A program made the position numbers and the translations under genes. Positions 23,111 through 35,235 of a stretch of DNA of 64,000 nt are shown piece after piece. The notes below the pieces were generated by a model. The model did not search any database, was not told the origin of the DNA, and saw nothing but the letters and a program-made list of their open reading frames with translations. Each line of letters begins with the position of its first letter. Position 1 is the first letter of the stretch. This DNA is from Albugo candida (taxonomy: Eukaryota > Oomycota > Peronosporomycetes > Albuginales): positions 1 through 64,000 of the forward strand of contig JBDOQK010000050.1 of the NCBI GenBank assembly GCA_040437565.1, written 5' to 3'.

Positions 23111-25933
23111 ACCAATGCAATCTTGCATGTCGAGCAATATCACTTCGACTTTCCGCGATGCGCTCAAACAACCCATGTATACGGCTTATTTCAGCTCTCC
23201 TTGTAGAATGTTCCGGACTTCATCTTTCTAGCAAGCCTTACGATCGCATGTCAACTGTTGTTGCCTAAAATCAGGCACACATAACACAACGTTGCTGTTG
23301 GAATGTAACGGCCGATCGTTCACAATCATATTCGCAATATTAGAATTCCAATGCCCCGAGTGCGTAGCAATATTAATCAACTTCGCGAGAAATGGGCAAC
23401 GAAAGCAGTCTTGTCTACCAAATCATTCCCATTCGGGAGTCCGCACAAGCGGAATAGTATTGAAAAGTCACTCGAAATTGATGATTCGTGTGCAACTGAT
23501 GGTAGGGATGAAGAGGATCTTGTCAAAATTCATAAAGTAGCACCTACTATCATGGACCATTGTCTTTCGATACATACGTGGTTACGGCAGCACAACATCA
23601 ATCTTGATATTCTCGACGAAACCCGTAATAATAATTACAGTGATTCCGTAAATGTGTCAACGCGTCCAAAGCCCCAACGTCTACTAGACGAGTTACTTCA
23701 TTCTATGGAAGGGCTGGAAAGTGACATGAAGATTGACATTGATTTGCTCACATCTAGAATTGAAAAATCATCAGAAAAAAGAAACATAATGCCGCTTTCT
23801 GAAGAAACAACCTCTGGTTTAATGGACTATTTTGTTATTATTGGGCCTGACGCAACCGACCTAATGACTGAAAGCCTACCAGAGAGCCAAAAAACTACAC
23901 TTGATCCAACTATTCTGTTCTCATTTCCACCTGAACAGCAATTCGCCGCTCAATGCCTAGAACATTTTTGTTTCCCTCGAGGGATACCGTTCGAAACTGA
24001 TCGAATGTAAGGTTGATTTCATTTTTGTTGATCATCGAAATGATTGCATGGTATGCGAGTAGATTTGAGCAGAAACGCGACGAACTGCAGCAACAAGATC
24101 AAAANNNNNNNNNNNNNNNNNNNNNNNNNNNNNNNNNNNNNNNNNNNNNNNNNNNNNNNNNNNNNNNNNNNNNNNNNNNNNNNNNNNNNNNNNNNNNNNN
24201 NNNNCCTAGAAGAAGGCACCCATCCAGCATTGCGCGGATATGTATATTATTTCCGCACCTGTAACCTGTCAGCAGTGTGACGGATTCCATCTCCAGATAC
24301 CAGCTTGCCACACCATAGAGCTTCATTCTTTCAAAAAGAGCTACCTCGGGATTCAACTTCAACCTCTTATTCTGGAAAGTCTGAAAAATCGTTTGTACCC
24401 AAATGCTAACTGCGTAACCGAGTACATTATCCAGCAATGTGATAACAGTATTGCATAGAATTCGTCAAATAGTTCCTGTACAGCCAATTGACAGTATGCA
24501 TCATTATCCGTTCCTTCAATATATACGCCGAGATCAATAACGAAATGGGAACATTTCTTGCGGTTCAGTTGCAAGTGGTGATTGCCAATACCCTTTGAAT
24601 GATTCCATTGAGAAAATGCTTTTTCTCCTCGCGTAACTCCAAAATACTTATCATTATTGGCATAGGCCAGACACGTCATTCCATTCGTTCATTAACCATT
24701 CGCTTTTACCATTCGCATATCGACGGTCATTTCCAAGTTACCATTTCAAACAGCCAAAGCAGGTGAGCACCAGGTGCTTCTCTTTCTTTTGTTTACTTTA
24801 TCTGCGCCCTTCAATATAGCCATATGTTCCTTCATGAATGTTCGTTGCTCACGAGATACCTCATTGCAGCGAACAGGTGCTATACCAGTCTTCCACCTTA
24901 GGGGTGTCACTGTGACGGCGAGATCTCGCCGTTAACATAACCAATGCAATCTTGCATGTCGAGCAATATCACTTCGACTTTCCGCGATGCGCTCAAACAA
25001 CCCATGTATACGGCTTATTTCAGCTCTCCTTGTAGAATGTTCCGGACTTCATCTTTCTAGCAAGCCTTACGATCGCATGTCAACTGTTGTTGCCTAAAAT
25101 CAGGCACACATAACACAACGTTGCTGTTGGAATGTAACGGCCGATCGTTCACAATCATATTCGCAATATTAGAATTCCAATGCCCCGAGTGCGTAGCAAT
25201 ATTAATCAACTTCGCGAGAAATGGGCAACGAAAGCAGTCTTGTCTACCAAATCATTCCCATTCGGGAGTCCGCACAAGCGGAATAGTATTGAAAAGTCAC
25301 TCGAAATTGATGATTCGTGTGCAACTGATGGTAGGGATGAAGAGGATCTTGTCAAAATTCATAAAGTAGCACCTACTATCATGGACCATTGTCTTTCGAT
25401 ACATACGTGGTTACGGCAGCACAACATCAATCTTGATATTCTCGACGAAACCCGTAATAATAATTACAGTGATTCCGTAAATGTGTCAACGCGTCCAAAG
25501 CCCCAACGTCTACTAGACGAGTTACTTCATTCTATGGAAGGGCTGGAAAGTGACATGAAGATTGACATTGATTTGCTCACATCTAGAATTGAAAAATCAT
25601 CAGAAAAAAGAAACATAATGCCGCTTTCTGAAGAAACAACCTCTGGTTTAATGGACTATTTTGTTATTATTGGGCCTGACGCAACCGACCTAATGACTGA
25701 AAGCCTACCAGAGAGCCAAAAAACTACACTTGATCCAACTATTCTGTTCTCATTTCCACCTGAACAGCAATTCGCCGCTCAATGCCTAGAACATTTTTGT
25801 TTCCCTCGAGGGATACCGTTCGAAACTGATCGAATGTAAGGTTGATTTCATTTTTGTTGATCATCGAAATGATTGCATGGTATGCGAGTAGATTTGAGCA
25901 GAAACGCGACGAACTGCAGCAACAAGATCAAAA
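22376..25933. other. Assembly gap 24105-24204 with 1.73-kb duplicated flanks
   Basis: Bases 22376-24104 recur at 24205-25933 around 100 N. The largest contig overlap in the window, it includes the gypsy fragment and the first exon of the DENN gene. The apparent second DENN copy (23351-24104) ends at the gap and should not be annotated as a paralogue. Confidence 0.92.
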
Positions 25934-27221
25934 ATACTTTGTTTTGATCTTGTCCGGTGGAGGATCGCAGGGTCAGAATATACAATATGCTTGCTGTCTA
26001 CAGCGATCGGTGGGAATCGTGCTACCGAAACATGGCCTGATTAGAAGTGTTCAAGTCTGTTACTGCGTCATCACTCGGAAGCCTGTATTATCTTTCTTTG
26101 AAGAAGTTTTATCGCACATTGCGTGTATGCATGCCGACGACTGCGAAAAAGGAAAGCCGGAGCATCTTCTCAATGTGGTTTCTGATAAGGTGTGCTATAA
26201 ATTACGAGATTGTATTTGTACTTTATTGTGCATAACGCTTCTCTTATTTAATCCCACCAGTATGTGCAGTCTTTATGCGATAGTCTCAGTAAGCTGATAC
26301 ATTCACAACCACGAAACGACAACCAGCCACAAGTAATTCACCTGTTCTCGGATCGAACCCCGTTCGTGTTAGACAGCCCACACGCAGACCAAGGAGTCGA
26401 TACAGACACATGCGCAGTGCTTCATTGGGGACTTCTGCCGCTTTTATCGTATATGAATGTTGATCGCATGATCGAGATACTAGGATATCTTTTGAGAGAA
26501 ATGAAGGTCATTATAGTTTGTGATGATTCAACACGTCTTTCATCATGTATGATCACTCTTTCTGCTCTTCTTTGGCCACTCAAATGGGCCGGCCCAATCG
26601 TCATCAATCTTCCACCCTTTCTAGCCGATTATTTAGATGTAGGTGCTCGTTTAGCCGAGGATGTAGTATTCTTGGCTAAAATGCACCACTTTGTAGGCTC
26701 CTGTTCCAATATTTTGTGGCCTCGATCGATTGCCACGAGGCTTCGAGCCATCCAGTAGCACAGTTTTGATTCATCTCGACAAAGGAACCAACAGAACATG
26801 TGAAGATTTTAGCCGGCTTGGTCCACCTCAATGTTGGTTACCAAAGATGAAATCTCTCTGCGATGATTTGAAGTACTTGGCAAGCTTTATCGAAACTGAA
26901 CCAAGCGAAGAGAATCTATTCAGTACCTCAGCAGTTATAGACGTGATGTGTCGTCGTGTACGCCTTCAAGTAGAAGATTGGGTACATATGAGGGAGGAAG
27001 ACACGGATTGTAGCATTCGTGAATCCATTCATATTTTTTCAAGACATTTGAAGCAAACTCAAATGTGTCAAAGATACCATGACGACAATCATATTCGGCA
27101 CGATGAAACTCAAATCAGAGCTGTCCCAAATGAATGTATGCACTCTGACCCCAACAAGGAGTACCAAGTGAACGATCTTCATGATTCGTTAATACAGATT
27201 TTTGAGATGGCACTATACTGA
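25180..27221 (+). CDS. DENN-domain protein, 4 exons, about 618 aa
   Basis: DENN proteins are usually guanine-nucleotide exchange factors for Rab GTPases on membranes. Exons by eye: 25180-25835, 25892-26189, 26261-26638, 26697-27221; introns of 56, 71 and 58 bp all have GT..AG ends and the coding sum (1,857 bp) is divisible by three. The upstream-DENN segment reads YFVIIGPD and ILFSFPPEQQ, then EHFCFPRGIPF. The core has VLHWGLLPLLSYMNVDRMIE, then KVIIVCDD and ALLWPLKWAGPIVINLPPFL, with LADYLD|APVPIFCGL joined across the third intron. The start is the first ATG after an in-frame stop. Exon 1 and part of exon 2 also occur left of the gap at 24105 because of the contig overlap. The DENN subfamily and the Rab target are unknown. 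Confidence 0.85.
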
Positions 27222-28080
27222 ACGCATGTGGTCCATTGAATTTTAGTGCAGACTTCTTCACTCCCATTTATCGGAGATGGTTTATACAGAAATAGTTTTA
27301 TTATCACTGAACTAGTAACTTTATACCGAGCATTTACTCTCTCTGAAGTTTCTGGTGCTTCTGTTAGGCACCGAGACGCGTAGTGCCGAAAACAAATTAC
27401 AGGTCAGCTACTGCGCCCACGCTCTCATTATTTATCCTATTTAGTAGTTCAAGGCCGAGCCTTGCCTTTCGTCGACTTTCATAGCTCGACTAGGTACGAA
27501 TACCGAGCATTCTAGCACTTTTAGGCAGCTAAAGCAGCAATTGCTCCTGAATCATGATTTCTGATTATCGATTTATCAAAAGTGCAGTCATGCCATTATC
27601 GGACATGAGCAGTTGTTCTACCAACTTCAACTACAACTATGTATCGTATCCATCGTCAAAGTATACCCACGTCTCCCGGAAATGGCTAAGGGAGCAATTC
27701 AGCACTTAATATTCTGTTTCTCCAAAGCTTATGTCGTTGTTACTCATCCAACCAAGAGAGCTTGACAGGAAATTCCTTCTACCGTCATACTGCCCCTGAG
27801 ATTTTTATTTACTTACAACTTATGTGCCCCACCAGCGTTTCGCTTTCTATTTCAACACTTCAATGCCTTGTGTTTTGCTACTGGTTCATTCTGCAAGAAG
27901 CCAAAAATGAATTATACAAGTCTTTGGCAGGAGAAGCAGTGTAATGGAAGTAGCATGGTCTATGTATCCATTCGGCTGCTTTGTGCCCTCTGCATCTTTG
28001 CAATGCATCAAGTCGTCAGTAGATCATTTGACTATTTTCCTGCTTTCTAATCTTTTTAGTTTAGCGGTCTAGAAAGATCC
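27222..28080. other. Intergenic, possible 5' part of the DHHC pseudogene
   Basis: No gene recognised. Open fragments at 27762-28050 include hydrophobic stretches and could be membrane segments belonging to the degraded DHHC gene downstream, but I could not join them with confidence. Confidence 0.3.
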
Positions 28081-28738
28081 AAGGAATACTCCACCTCCCT
28101 GTGCAAATGCGTGTAGAAAGTGCCAAATTGCTCAACCTCCATTTTCTCATCATTGCCATGTGTGTAAAGGATGTGTGATGGGAATGGATCATCCTTGGCC
28201 ACGTACTTGTGTTGCGCTTCAAAATTACCGTCAGAATTGATGGCAATGTCACCAGGCAGCGTATCTTGCTCCTATTGTGCTACTAGAGGTCACTATTGGC
28301 TCTTTTTTATGTACATATGCTCAGTTGCACATTCCAACTATTCTTTTAATCCAATTTGCCACAGCGCAACGGCAAGGGACGCCATCAACCGATTGTTAAG
28401 CTTAATTATTCCCAATAGAGACTGCAACATACGCAGGCCGCATCTGTTTTCCTCACGTGTACACTCGTTGCTTGTGCTACGATGTTTAGTGAATTGGGCA
28501 TGTCCATTTGGAATGTAGGAAACAAACAACAATTGAGTTTCGCGCAAAGAAACCCTACAATCAAGCTACAATGTCACAAATCATTGAGACAATACCGAGG
28601 AACTTGCAGAAGCGCTTCGCCACTGAAGCATGCTCAGGTGGGAAGCCCTCACAGACGTGGTGGTTTCGTTTATTCATTTGGCCATTCTTCGAGATTAAGC
28701 GAGGTATGCAGAAAAAGTCGATCGTTTCCAGTTTCTAG
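28081..28738 (+). pseudogene. DHHC palmitoyltransferase pseudogene
   Basis: DHHC enzymes attach palmitate to protein cysteines. The frame at about 28083-28240 has the cysteine-rich domain CANACRKCQIAQPPFSHHCH, VCKGCVMGMDHPWP and CVALQNYRQ. In an intact enzyme the block reads MDHHCPW; here it reads MDH-PW, so His and the catalytic Cys are missing (a six-base deletion). A stop follows NYRQN. Further frames show hydrophobic segments and a TTIEFRAKK motif (about 28520-28550) that resembles the TTIE motif after the last membrane pairs of this family. Loss of the catalytic Cys plus stops and frame changes argue for a dead gene. Sequencing error is possible, but an exact loss of HC would be a coincidence. 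Confidence 0.6.
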
Positions 28739-29564
28739 TTGGTGTGGATCTGTGATATGATTTTATGTACAGATTTACAGATTTTTTTTGCTCGGCACCA
28801 AATCTGTTTCACACATTTCGGACACAATAAACCATTTGCAGAGTATGATTACAAAGCAAGCGCTCAAGTCAGTGCTTTTCGATCGGTTAAATAAGTGTAC
28901 TTATCAATTCTTTATCGACCTGCAACGAGTGAGAGTCTGCTGTAATCACGTTCAAACAGACCAAAATTGATTTCAATTGTAAGCAGTTGAAACGGTTCGT
29001 TCCATTAGAGATGGAAATCATCACTTATAGGACGCAAGATGCCGGTTTTTAGGCATCGTGATCTTAAGTGAGTTCAATGTTTGCATGATGAGAAGCAACT
29101 ATGATGGAGCATGACACCACACTCGAAGTATTTGATGGAGCAAAACTTGAAGAATGTAATCGCGTTTCGGAGGCTAATGTCATTTCCATTACTACAAAGC
29201 ACTCGATGTTGTCAGATAATAATGGCAGTGATTCTTTTATTTTAAAGTGTGCAAATGAACTTGCTGTATCAATTTGCAATTCATTTGTGGTCCTTCATGA
29301 CCGCGTTAGTGGCTACAGCGCGAGTGAGATAGCGACATTTGTATTAAAATAAAAAAACTTCTAACTTCGCCCAATCATCCTACATATACTACATTGCAAG
29401 ACGATCAGGGTGAACATTCATCATAGCTCGTTTTTGGTAAAGCATTATTTGCCTTCTTTAACTATCAAGACCAATTTTCAGTTTTGTAAATAGGTGTCCA
29501 GTGATCCCTGTTTTCGGAAATTTGCTTCGGTTCATGGGTAGCTCTGTAATATATATGAAAACTG
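28739..29564. other. Intergenic with one unrecognised ORF
   Basis: Contains a plus-strand ORF (29101-29352, 83 codons, acidic, no motif) and a weaker one at 28788-28970. Neither resembles a known family. They could be the tail of the DHHC pseudogene or an unrecognised small gene. Confidence 0.3.
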
Positions 29565-29627
29565 ATGATAAGGTACACTGTATACCGCATGGTACCACAA
29601 TATCGGTACACACGAGGAGCCGATTTG

Positions 29628-31432
29628 ATGAATTCGATAACGCAAGCGCACGCTGACAACGACGCAACTACCGCTAACTATGCGACAGAGAAGGACCCTA
29701 TAGATTCGCTACCTGGATCTGAAACTGCAAACCACAAAAATGAACAATCTGTGTCGTTTGAATCTGCTTCCTTGAGCAATGATACTATCAAAGCTATCGC
29801 GACATCAAATAGTCCCGCAGCAACTTACGATGAGGGAAAAGATCAGATATTAAATCAATTCAAAGAGCGAAATTCGAGGATGGAAATGCTTTTAAACAAG
29901 AAAAATACTCGAATTCAAGAATTGGAAGATACGGTAATGTCTCACTGTCTTATGAGTCAGCAATTGACTATGCAAATAATGTTTGTGTGTTGAAGGAATC
30001 AAAGCTAAAGCGTCTTTTAGCAATGGCAAAACGAAGTATCGATAACAGCAAGCATGAAGTCTCCGAAAAAGACGGCTTAATCAAAGAGTTGGAAGCAGAG
30101 GTGCCTCGATATATCAGAATCCCATATATTCATAAACAATTGATAATCCGATATAGAAAGCGCAATGGAAAAACCAAATGAGAGACAATTGGGATGTGGA
30201 TACTTCCACACCCGTCCCTCGCCGAATTCTGATCAAAATCTCTCAGGGTGACTGGATTTGGTGTCTTATCGAATACGAGACTGAATCGGAAACTGTGTCG
30301 TCTTTCGGCTGGCATCGCTTCTCATCTGATAGTCATCTGGAGAGCTATACATCAAGAGTATGTGGTGAGCCCATCCATGTTCCACCCCTCTCACTACTCC
30401 CAAATCAAGTTTCTCAAATGGTACAACTACGCCTTTATAATATAAACATCTTCTCACTCGACCATTACCATAGCAAAAACAGCTCAAACAAGATCTCGAG
30501 CAAGTCCAAGAAGAATTCCGACGATACCGCGTCCGTGCAGGTGTGCTGATTGGAAATGCATTTATCATGCATTAACGTTAGATGTTGCAGAGATTACCAG
30601 GAAGCAAAAAGATTCCGAAATCCGAAAAGTGGGTGTTTTGCTTTCATTTCGCGTGTCTGCTCTAAAATTCTTTATTAATTAGATTCAAGCAGATGCAATA
30701 TCGTCACAATCTCAACAGCTTTCAGGAACTGATTTACAATGTGAACTGGAAGCCACTCGATTGCAACTCCGACGGTCATTGACAAAGCAATCGGAAGCAG
30801 AAGCTCAGGTTTTGCTCAGTTCTATCGTGTAGTCGATTTGAATACTTATAGCTCATTGCAGGTGACAAAATGGCGATTCAAAGCTGAAAAACTTGCGACT
30901 GATTATGAAAAGCTGAGTGGTGCTATGGGAGAAACAACTTTGGCAACCGAATGGCGTGAGCGCTACGAACAATTGATTGCTCAGAAAGACGCGCTAGCGA
31001 AAGAAATTGAACGGCTTGAAGCATCAAGCGCACATCCAGCGCATGCGTTGGGCGAGGTGCATCCTGTCGATTCTAGACGGACAAACTCGAGCTCGTGGCT
31101 CCCGATGGCGCGAACTCGACGACTGAGCAGTGGATCAAGCACCATAAGTGCTTTCGAGCCACCAAATGCGACAACTACCAACGAATACCTCAAAAACATT
31201 GTTTATCGTTACTTGACTACCGAACAGCTCGAGGTGGATGAGACGAATTGTTTCTTGATCAACCGTTACTGATCTGATTGTAGGCGAAAGAGCACATGGA
31301 GAAAGCAATTACTACTGTTTTGAATTTCTCATCCTGCGAGCTTGAGGCGATTCAAGTACGTATGACGCGATTACACGATATCGATCTCAATATTTCTTTT
31401 AGAAGCGGAAGCAGCAAGGATGGTTTTGGTAG
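29628..31432 (+). CDS. GRIP-domain golgin, 9 exons, about 459 aa
   Basis: GRIP golgins are coiled-coil tethers recruited to the trans-Golgi by Arl1-GTP. Exons by eye: 29628-29933, 29996-30100, 30157-30420, 30474-30540, 30591-30628, 30683-30808, 30862-31233, 31284-31355, 31403-31432. All eight introns are GT..AG and 47-62 bp; the sum (1,380 bp) is divisible by three. Most of the protein is Glu/Lys/Gln-rich coiled coil. The C-terminus is a GRIP domain: NEYLKNIVYRYLTTEQLE, then MEKAITTVLNFSSCE and a basic end KRKQQGWFW. EYLKN and the hydrophobic ITTVLNF match the GRIP consensus, including the Tyr needed for Arl1 binding in other golgins. Two earlier in-frame ATGs (29589; another frame opening near 29565) could extend the N-terminus. 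Exon 3 carries a Trp-rich insert (GDWIWCLIEYE) that is not obviously coiled coil. Confidence 0.85.
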
Positions 31433-32454
31433 ACACTCTTTCAAGATCGTTATCAGATCATTTTATCTCCGAACAAGTTCACGAAATCTCGATTTGATAC
31501 AGGCTAAAAGGGCCAGCGTCACAGCGCTCACATTTAGTGCAACCGTTCTCGGCTGTCGGATCATTAAAGTCACAACATCCCGATTCATGAAGCTTTACTA
31601 TCGTCATACAGGTGTGACTTTTTTGTCGCTGTCAGAGTCTGTGCCACTCGACTTATGGGGCTACTTTCCAAATTGATTTCTGATGAATGAAAACAGTGTC
31701 AGGCGCTTTAATGCGATAGAGCGCATATTATATGCGAAAGCAGGTGATTCAATGGCCCTCTGTATCACAATTGGGACAAGATCGGATGATACTTGAGAAG
31801 CTTCGTATCATGGATTTGTTGAGCGTGTGGCAACACCACCACAAAGACCGAGCGCACGTACTCAAATTACAATAGAGAACATGTATGGGCCAGAACGAAG
31901 ACCATCAATGACTTGAAGAAAGCGATTTGAATTATTTTGTTGTTCACAGTCATTGTTTGTGCAAACAAAAGATATCACTCGCCAAAACGCATGGCGCATG
32001 AAGTTGTTTGAGGGCTGCGAGGTAGAGATACATCGAAAGTCCGTATTGAAAATTGCTCCGTCCGCATGCAATAGAAACCGTGTCTTCTTACAGTATCCGA
32101 TTTCGGATAGTAATGACCGAACGCATCGCACGCTGACTCTATGAAACAAGTAATCGTATGCACGGTGACCTCTTGTTGCTGCATCCAAATCCCAAACTGA
32201 GTTGAGACGGTGATACAGTTCAAGGCACTATTTTCTCAGATGCATACATAGTATTCCGTCATTATTTGTCCTTCATGCCGAAACCTGTCTGAAACGCACA
32301 AATTGCCAATCGATCTCATTCTAAAATCGATTGTTCACCCACAAGACAGTCGACAAGCTCAGGATCCACGTGTACGCATCTTTTGACTATCGATGCAAGC
32401 GTGTTATCGACACAGAACACCCTTTGAGAATTCACTTGTATATCATCCAACACA
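31433..32454. other. Intergenic between convergent genes
   Basis: Lies between the ends of the GRIP gene and the IF-2 gene. Minus-strand ORFs at 31862-32188 (108 codons) and 31975-32223 overlap each other in different frames; neither is recognised. No supported gene. Confidence 0.35.
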
Positions 32455-35235
32455 TCACACTTGTTTCTTGACCACATTTGCAGTGTACGCTTCTATGATA
32501 TCGCCTGGTTCGAAATCGTTCAATTCGTCAAAACGCAAGCCGCATTCATTACCTTTGCTGATCTCATTCACTTGATCTCTATAGTGCTGCATGGACCGCA
32601 CACTCAGACCTTCTACGATTATTGTACCGTTCCGTATGAGGCGAAACGTGGAACTGACATTCAGTTTCCCGTCAATGACACGACACCCAGCAACCTTTGC
32701 AATGTTTCGACTGGAACCTGACAACGCGATCGCTTGCAAAACTTCAGCACTTCCGATAACACTTTTCTCGATAACTTGTGTCAAATTCTGTTGTAAGAGA
32801 CCTTTGATGTCTTCCAACATGTGATAAATGATATTATGTGATCGAATGGACACGTTCTTATGCACGGCTTCTTTCTCAATACTTGTTGGCTGCTTCAAGT
32901 CGAATGCGTAGATGATAGCACCAGTCGTTTCAGCAAGTGTTATATCTGAAGATGTGATAGTCCCAATATCGGAAGCGATACGCTTTATTGCGACTTCGTC
33001 AGATGGCAACGTCGCTAATAGTTCGTCAATTGCTGAGAAGGTGCCTACCGAATCGGTTTTGACGAGAATTGGTATTGTCTGTGCGACATATCCGTTGTCT
33101 CCATATTTCAGCGATGCTAAGCGTTTTTCTTCTTCTGCAGCTCTCCGTCGACGCAATTCAACTTCTTCCCATTTCTTTCGAAGGCCCATAAATCGACGAC
33201 GTCCTTGCGACTTTGTTCCATTTGTCGACTTGTCCATTCGTTCGCCCACTTCTGCAAGCAAGTTCCATTCTAACAATTCTCGACGATGCGCTACAATTTC
33301 CCGAGCCTGTTCCTCACTCTCAGCCACAATTAATGCATCTCCGGGACTCGGAAGATTTCTCAAGCCGATTAAGCGTACAGGATGTCCAGGCGTCACACGT
33401 TTCACTTGCTTTTGGTTTTGATCTAATAATGCTTTAATTTTACCATGTTCAAGACCACATGTAAAGTGTGATCCCGGTCTTAATGTGCCCCATTTTACAA
33501 CCGCATCGACTTGTGCCCCAGCACCCCGAGCAACTTGAGCTTCTAGTACAATTGCTTCGCCTTTAGCGCTATGGTCCGCACGTAGATCCTTCAGTTCTGC
33601 GTGCAGAGCAATCGTTTCTTTCAAGAGATCGAGACCATCACCTGTCCTTCCTGAGACGCATATCACAGGCGTATCACCGCCCATACTTTCCGTAGTCACA
33701 CCATAACTCATGAGCTGAGCGCTTATCCGTTCGACTGATTCACGTTCGTCACTACCATGCATATCACATTTCGTGATCGCAACGACAATGGAAATGCCAT
33801 TTTTGACAGCTTGTTCAACAACTTCGATCGTTTGAGACTGAACGCCGTCATCTGCGGATATCACTAAAAGTATTATATCCGTTGCTTCTACTCCACGCAA
33901 TCGCATGCCACTGAATACAGAGTGACCTGGAGTATCGAGAAACGTCATTGTGCTTTGCTCACCATAACGTTTGCCAAGATTCACTGAAAATGCACCAATT
34001 TTCTGTGTGATGCCACCATATTCAGACGCAGTCACATTCGATTTGCGTAGGATGTCAAGCAAGGTAGTCTTGCCGTGATCGACATGGCCCATGACGCAAA
34101 TCACGGGAGGACGAATTGGAAAAGCAGAGCAGTCTTCTGGTGGTATTGTCAATTCCGCGTCGGTAAACTCGGGAGGTAAGAGAATTGGGATCATATTCAT
34201 CGATTCAACGACCACTTCAGCAATGTGATTTGTGATGACGGAATCTTCCTTCAGTTTCCGCTCGCCAAGGTCCTTGAGTTCCCTCAACACGTAGCTACAT
34301 TTCGTACACATTCGGGAAGCCAAATCTTTAACAGTAAGATGCGGTGGTATTTCTACTTCACGTAACTCATTACTATAGGAGCCATTTTGCGTTTTCATCG
34401 GTTCAGAAAAAGTACGATTGTTTGGTTTGTCTTTGATAGCACCCGACTTTTTCCGACTTGGTTTCCACTCGACGTGGTCAAAGAGGTCGGCATTTTTGTC
34501 AAAAATGCTGTGTTCGAAATTGAAGTTTTTGAGTAAAGACCTCGATTTCTTGGGTTTTCCTGATCGTCTTTCATCTCGATTTTGTGATGATGAAGCATAT
34601 TCTCTTCCCTTGTTGTCATCTGTTTCATCAAAACGCTCGGAAAAATGATCATTTGGCTTTTGTATAAATCCATTTGTGTGTCCCTTTTTCTTTTTAAACG
34701 ATTGGTAGTCTGCATCATGTCGCTTGTGTGCTCCGTTGGCTTTATACGAATTGAGAGAATCAACTTTCCTGTTTTGATTACGAGTCATTGAACTGCTTTT
34801 TGAAGAATTAGCTTTGACGGAATGTTTCTTTGGCAAGCGTGATTGTGTCGAATCCTCATCACAACTTGATTCCTGAAAAGTCAATAAATTACGAAATTTA
34901 CTCGTAGACTTGACTTCCAGGATCTCATTGCTGCTTCTGAATGGTTCCGTCCCCCGTCCTGCGCCTTTGATACTTTTTTTATGCGCGTACTTGTACTGTG
35001 CCTTTCGATTATCGCGCTGGATGATACTTTTGTTTGTAGTGCTAAAGGCAGCGTAACGGAATCGGCACCATAATTGATCTCTTCGAATCCCATTAAAGCT
35101 CGTCGTTGCGTCTCGCACGGCGAGAGGAAGAGCTCTTCCAAGCGCTACATTACGGAAATTTGTACTTGTTGTAATGCTTTTGACGCGATGCAATGCAAGA
35201 GATAATCGTGATAAACCATGTTGTGTGATTTGCAT
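32455..35235 (-). CDS. MTIF2: Mitochondrial translation initiation factor IF-2
   Basis: This GTPase places initiator tRNA on the mitochondrial small ribosomal subunit. It is a single 926-codon exon. Residues 1 to about 70 are Arg/Ser/Thr-rich with few acids, as in a mitochondrial presequence. A long basic, low-complexity linker follows, then an IF2-N module (about 300-345), the G domain (G1 GHVDHGKTT near 380, G3 DTPGHSVFSGM near 433), domain II, and C-terminal domains ending VEGLSVRSMQHYRDQV and NECGLRFDELNDFEPGDIIE. The G4 motif reads TKCD near 486, where IF-2 proteins normally have NKxD. G5 is SGRTGDGLDLL. It is longer than human mtIF2 because of the linker. The start is the only ATG before the presequence. 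It diverges from the PHD gene across about 214 bp. Confidence 0.95.
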   Translation of the reverse strand: MQITQHGLSRLSLALHRVKSITTSTNFRNVALGRALPLAVRDATTSFNGIRRDQLWCRFRYAAFSTTNKSIIQRDNRKAQYKYAHKKSIKGAGRGTEPFRSSNEILEVKSTSKFRNLLTFQESSCDEDSTQSRLPKKHSVKANSSKSSSMTRNQNRKVDSLNSYKANGAHKRHDADYQSFKKKKGHTNGFIQKPNDHFSERFDETDDNKGREYASSSQNRDERRSGKPKKSRSLLKNFNFEHSIFDKNADLFDHVEWKPSRKKSGAIKDKPNNRTFSEPMKTQNGSYSNELREVEIPPHLTVKDLASRMCTKCSYVLRELKDLGERKLKEDSVITNHIAEVVVESMNMIPILLPPEFTDAELTIPPEDCSAFPIRPPVICVMGHVDHGKTTLLDILRKSNVTASEYGGITQKIGAFSVNLGKRYGEQSTMTFLDTPGHSVFSGMRLRGVEATDIILLVISADDGVQSQTIEVVEQAVKNGISIVVAITKCDMHGSDERESVERISAQLMSYGVTTESMGGDTPVICVSGRTGDGLDLLKETIALHAELKDLRADHSAKGEAIVLEAQVARGAGAQVDAVVKWGTLRPGSHFTCGLEHGKIKALLDQNQKQVKRVTPGHPVRLIGLRNLPSPGDALIVAESEEQAREIVAHRRELLEWNLLAEVGERMDKSTNGTKSQGRRRFMGLRKKWEEVELRRRRAAEEEKRLASLKYGDNGYVAQTIPILVKTDSVGTFSAIDELLATLPSDEVAIKRIASDIGTITSSDITLAETTGAIIYAFDLKQPTSIEKEAVHKNVSIRSHNIIYHMLEDIKGLLQQNLTQVIEKSVIGSAEVLQAIALSGSSRNIAKVAGCRVIDGKLNVSSTFRLIRNGTIIVEGLSVRSMQHYRDQVNEISKGNECGLRFDELNDFEPGDIIEAYTANVVKKQV

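Noticed and set aside
23351-24104. Second DENN-domain gene upstream of the first
   Set aside because: Identical to 25180-25933 and ends exactly at an N gap; it is the contig overlap copy.
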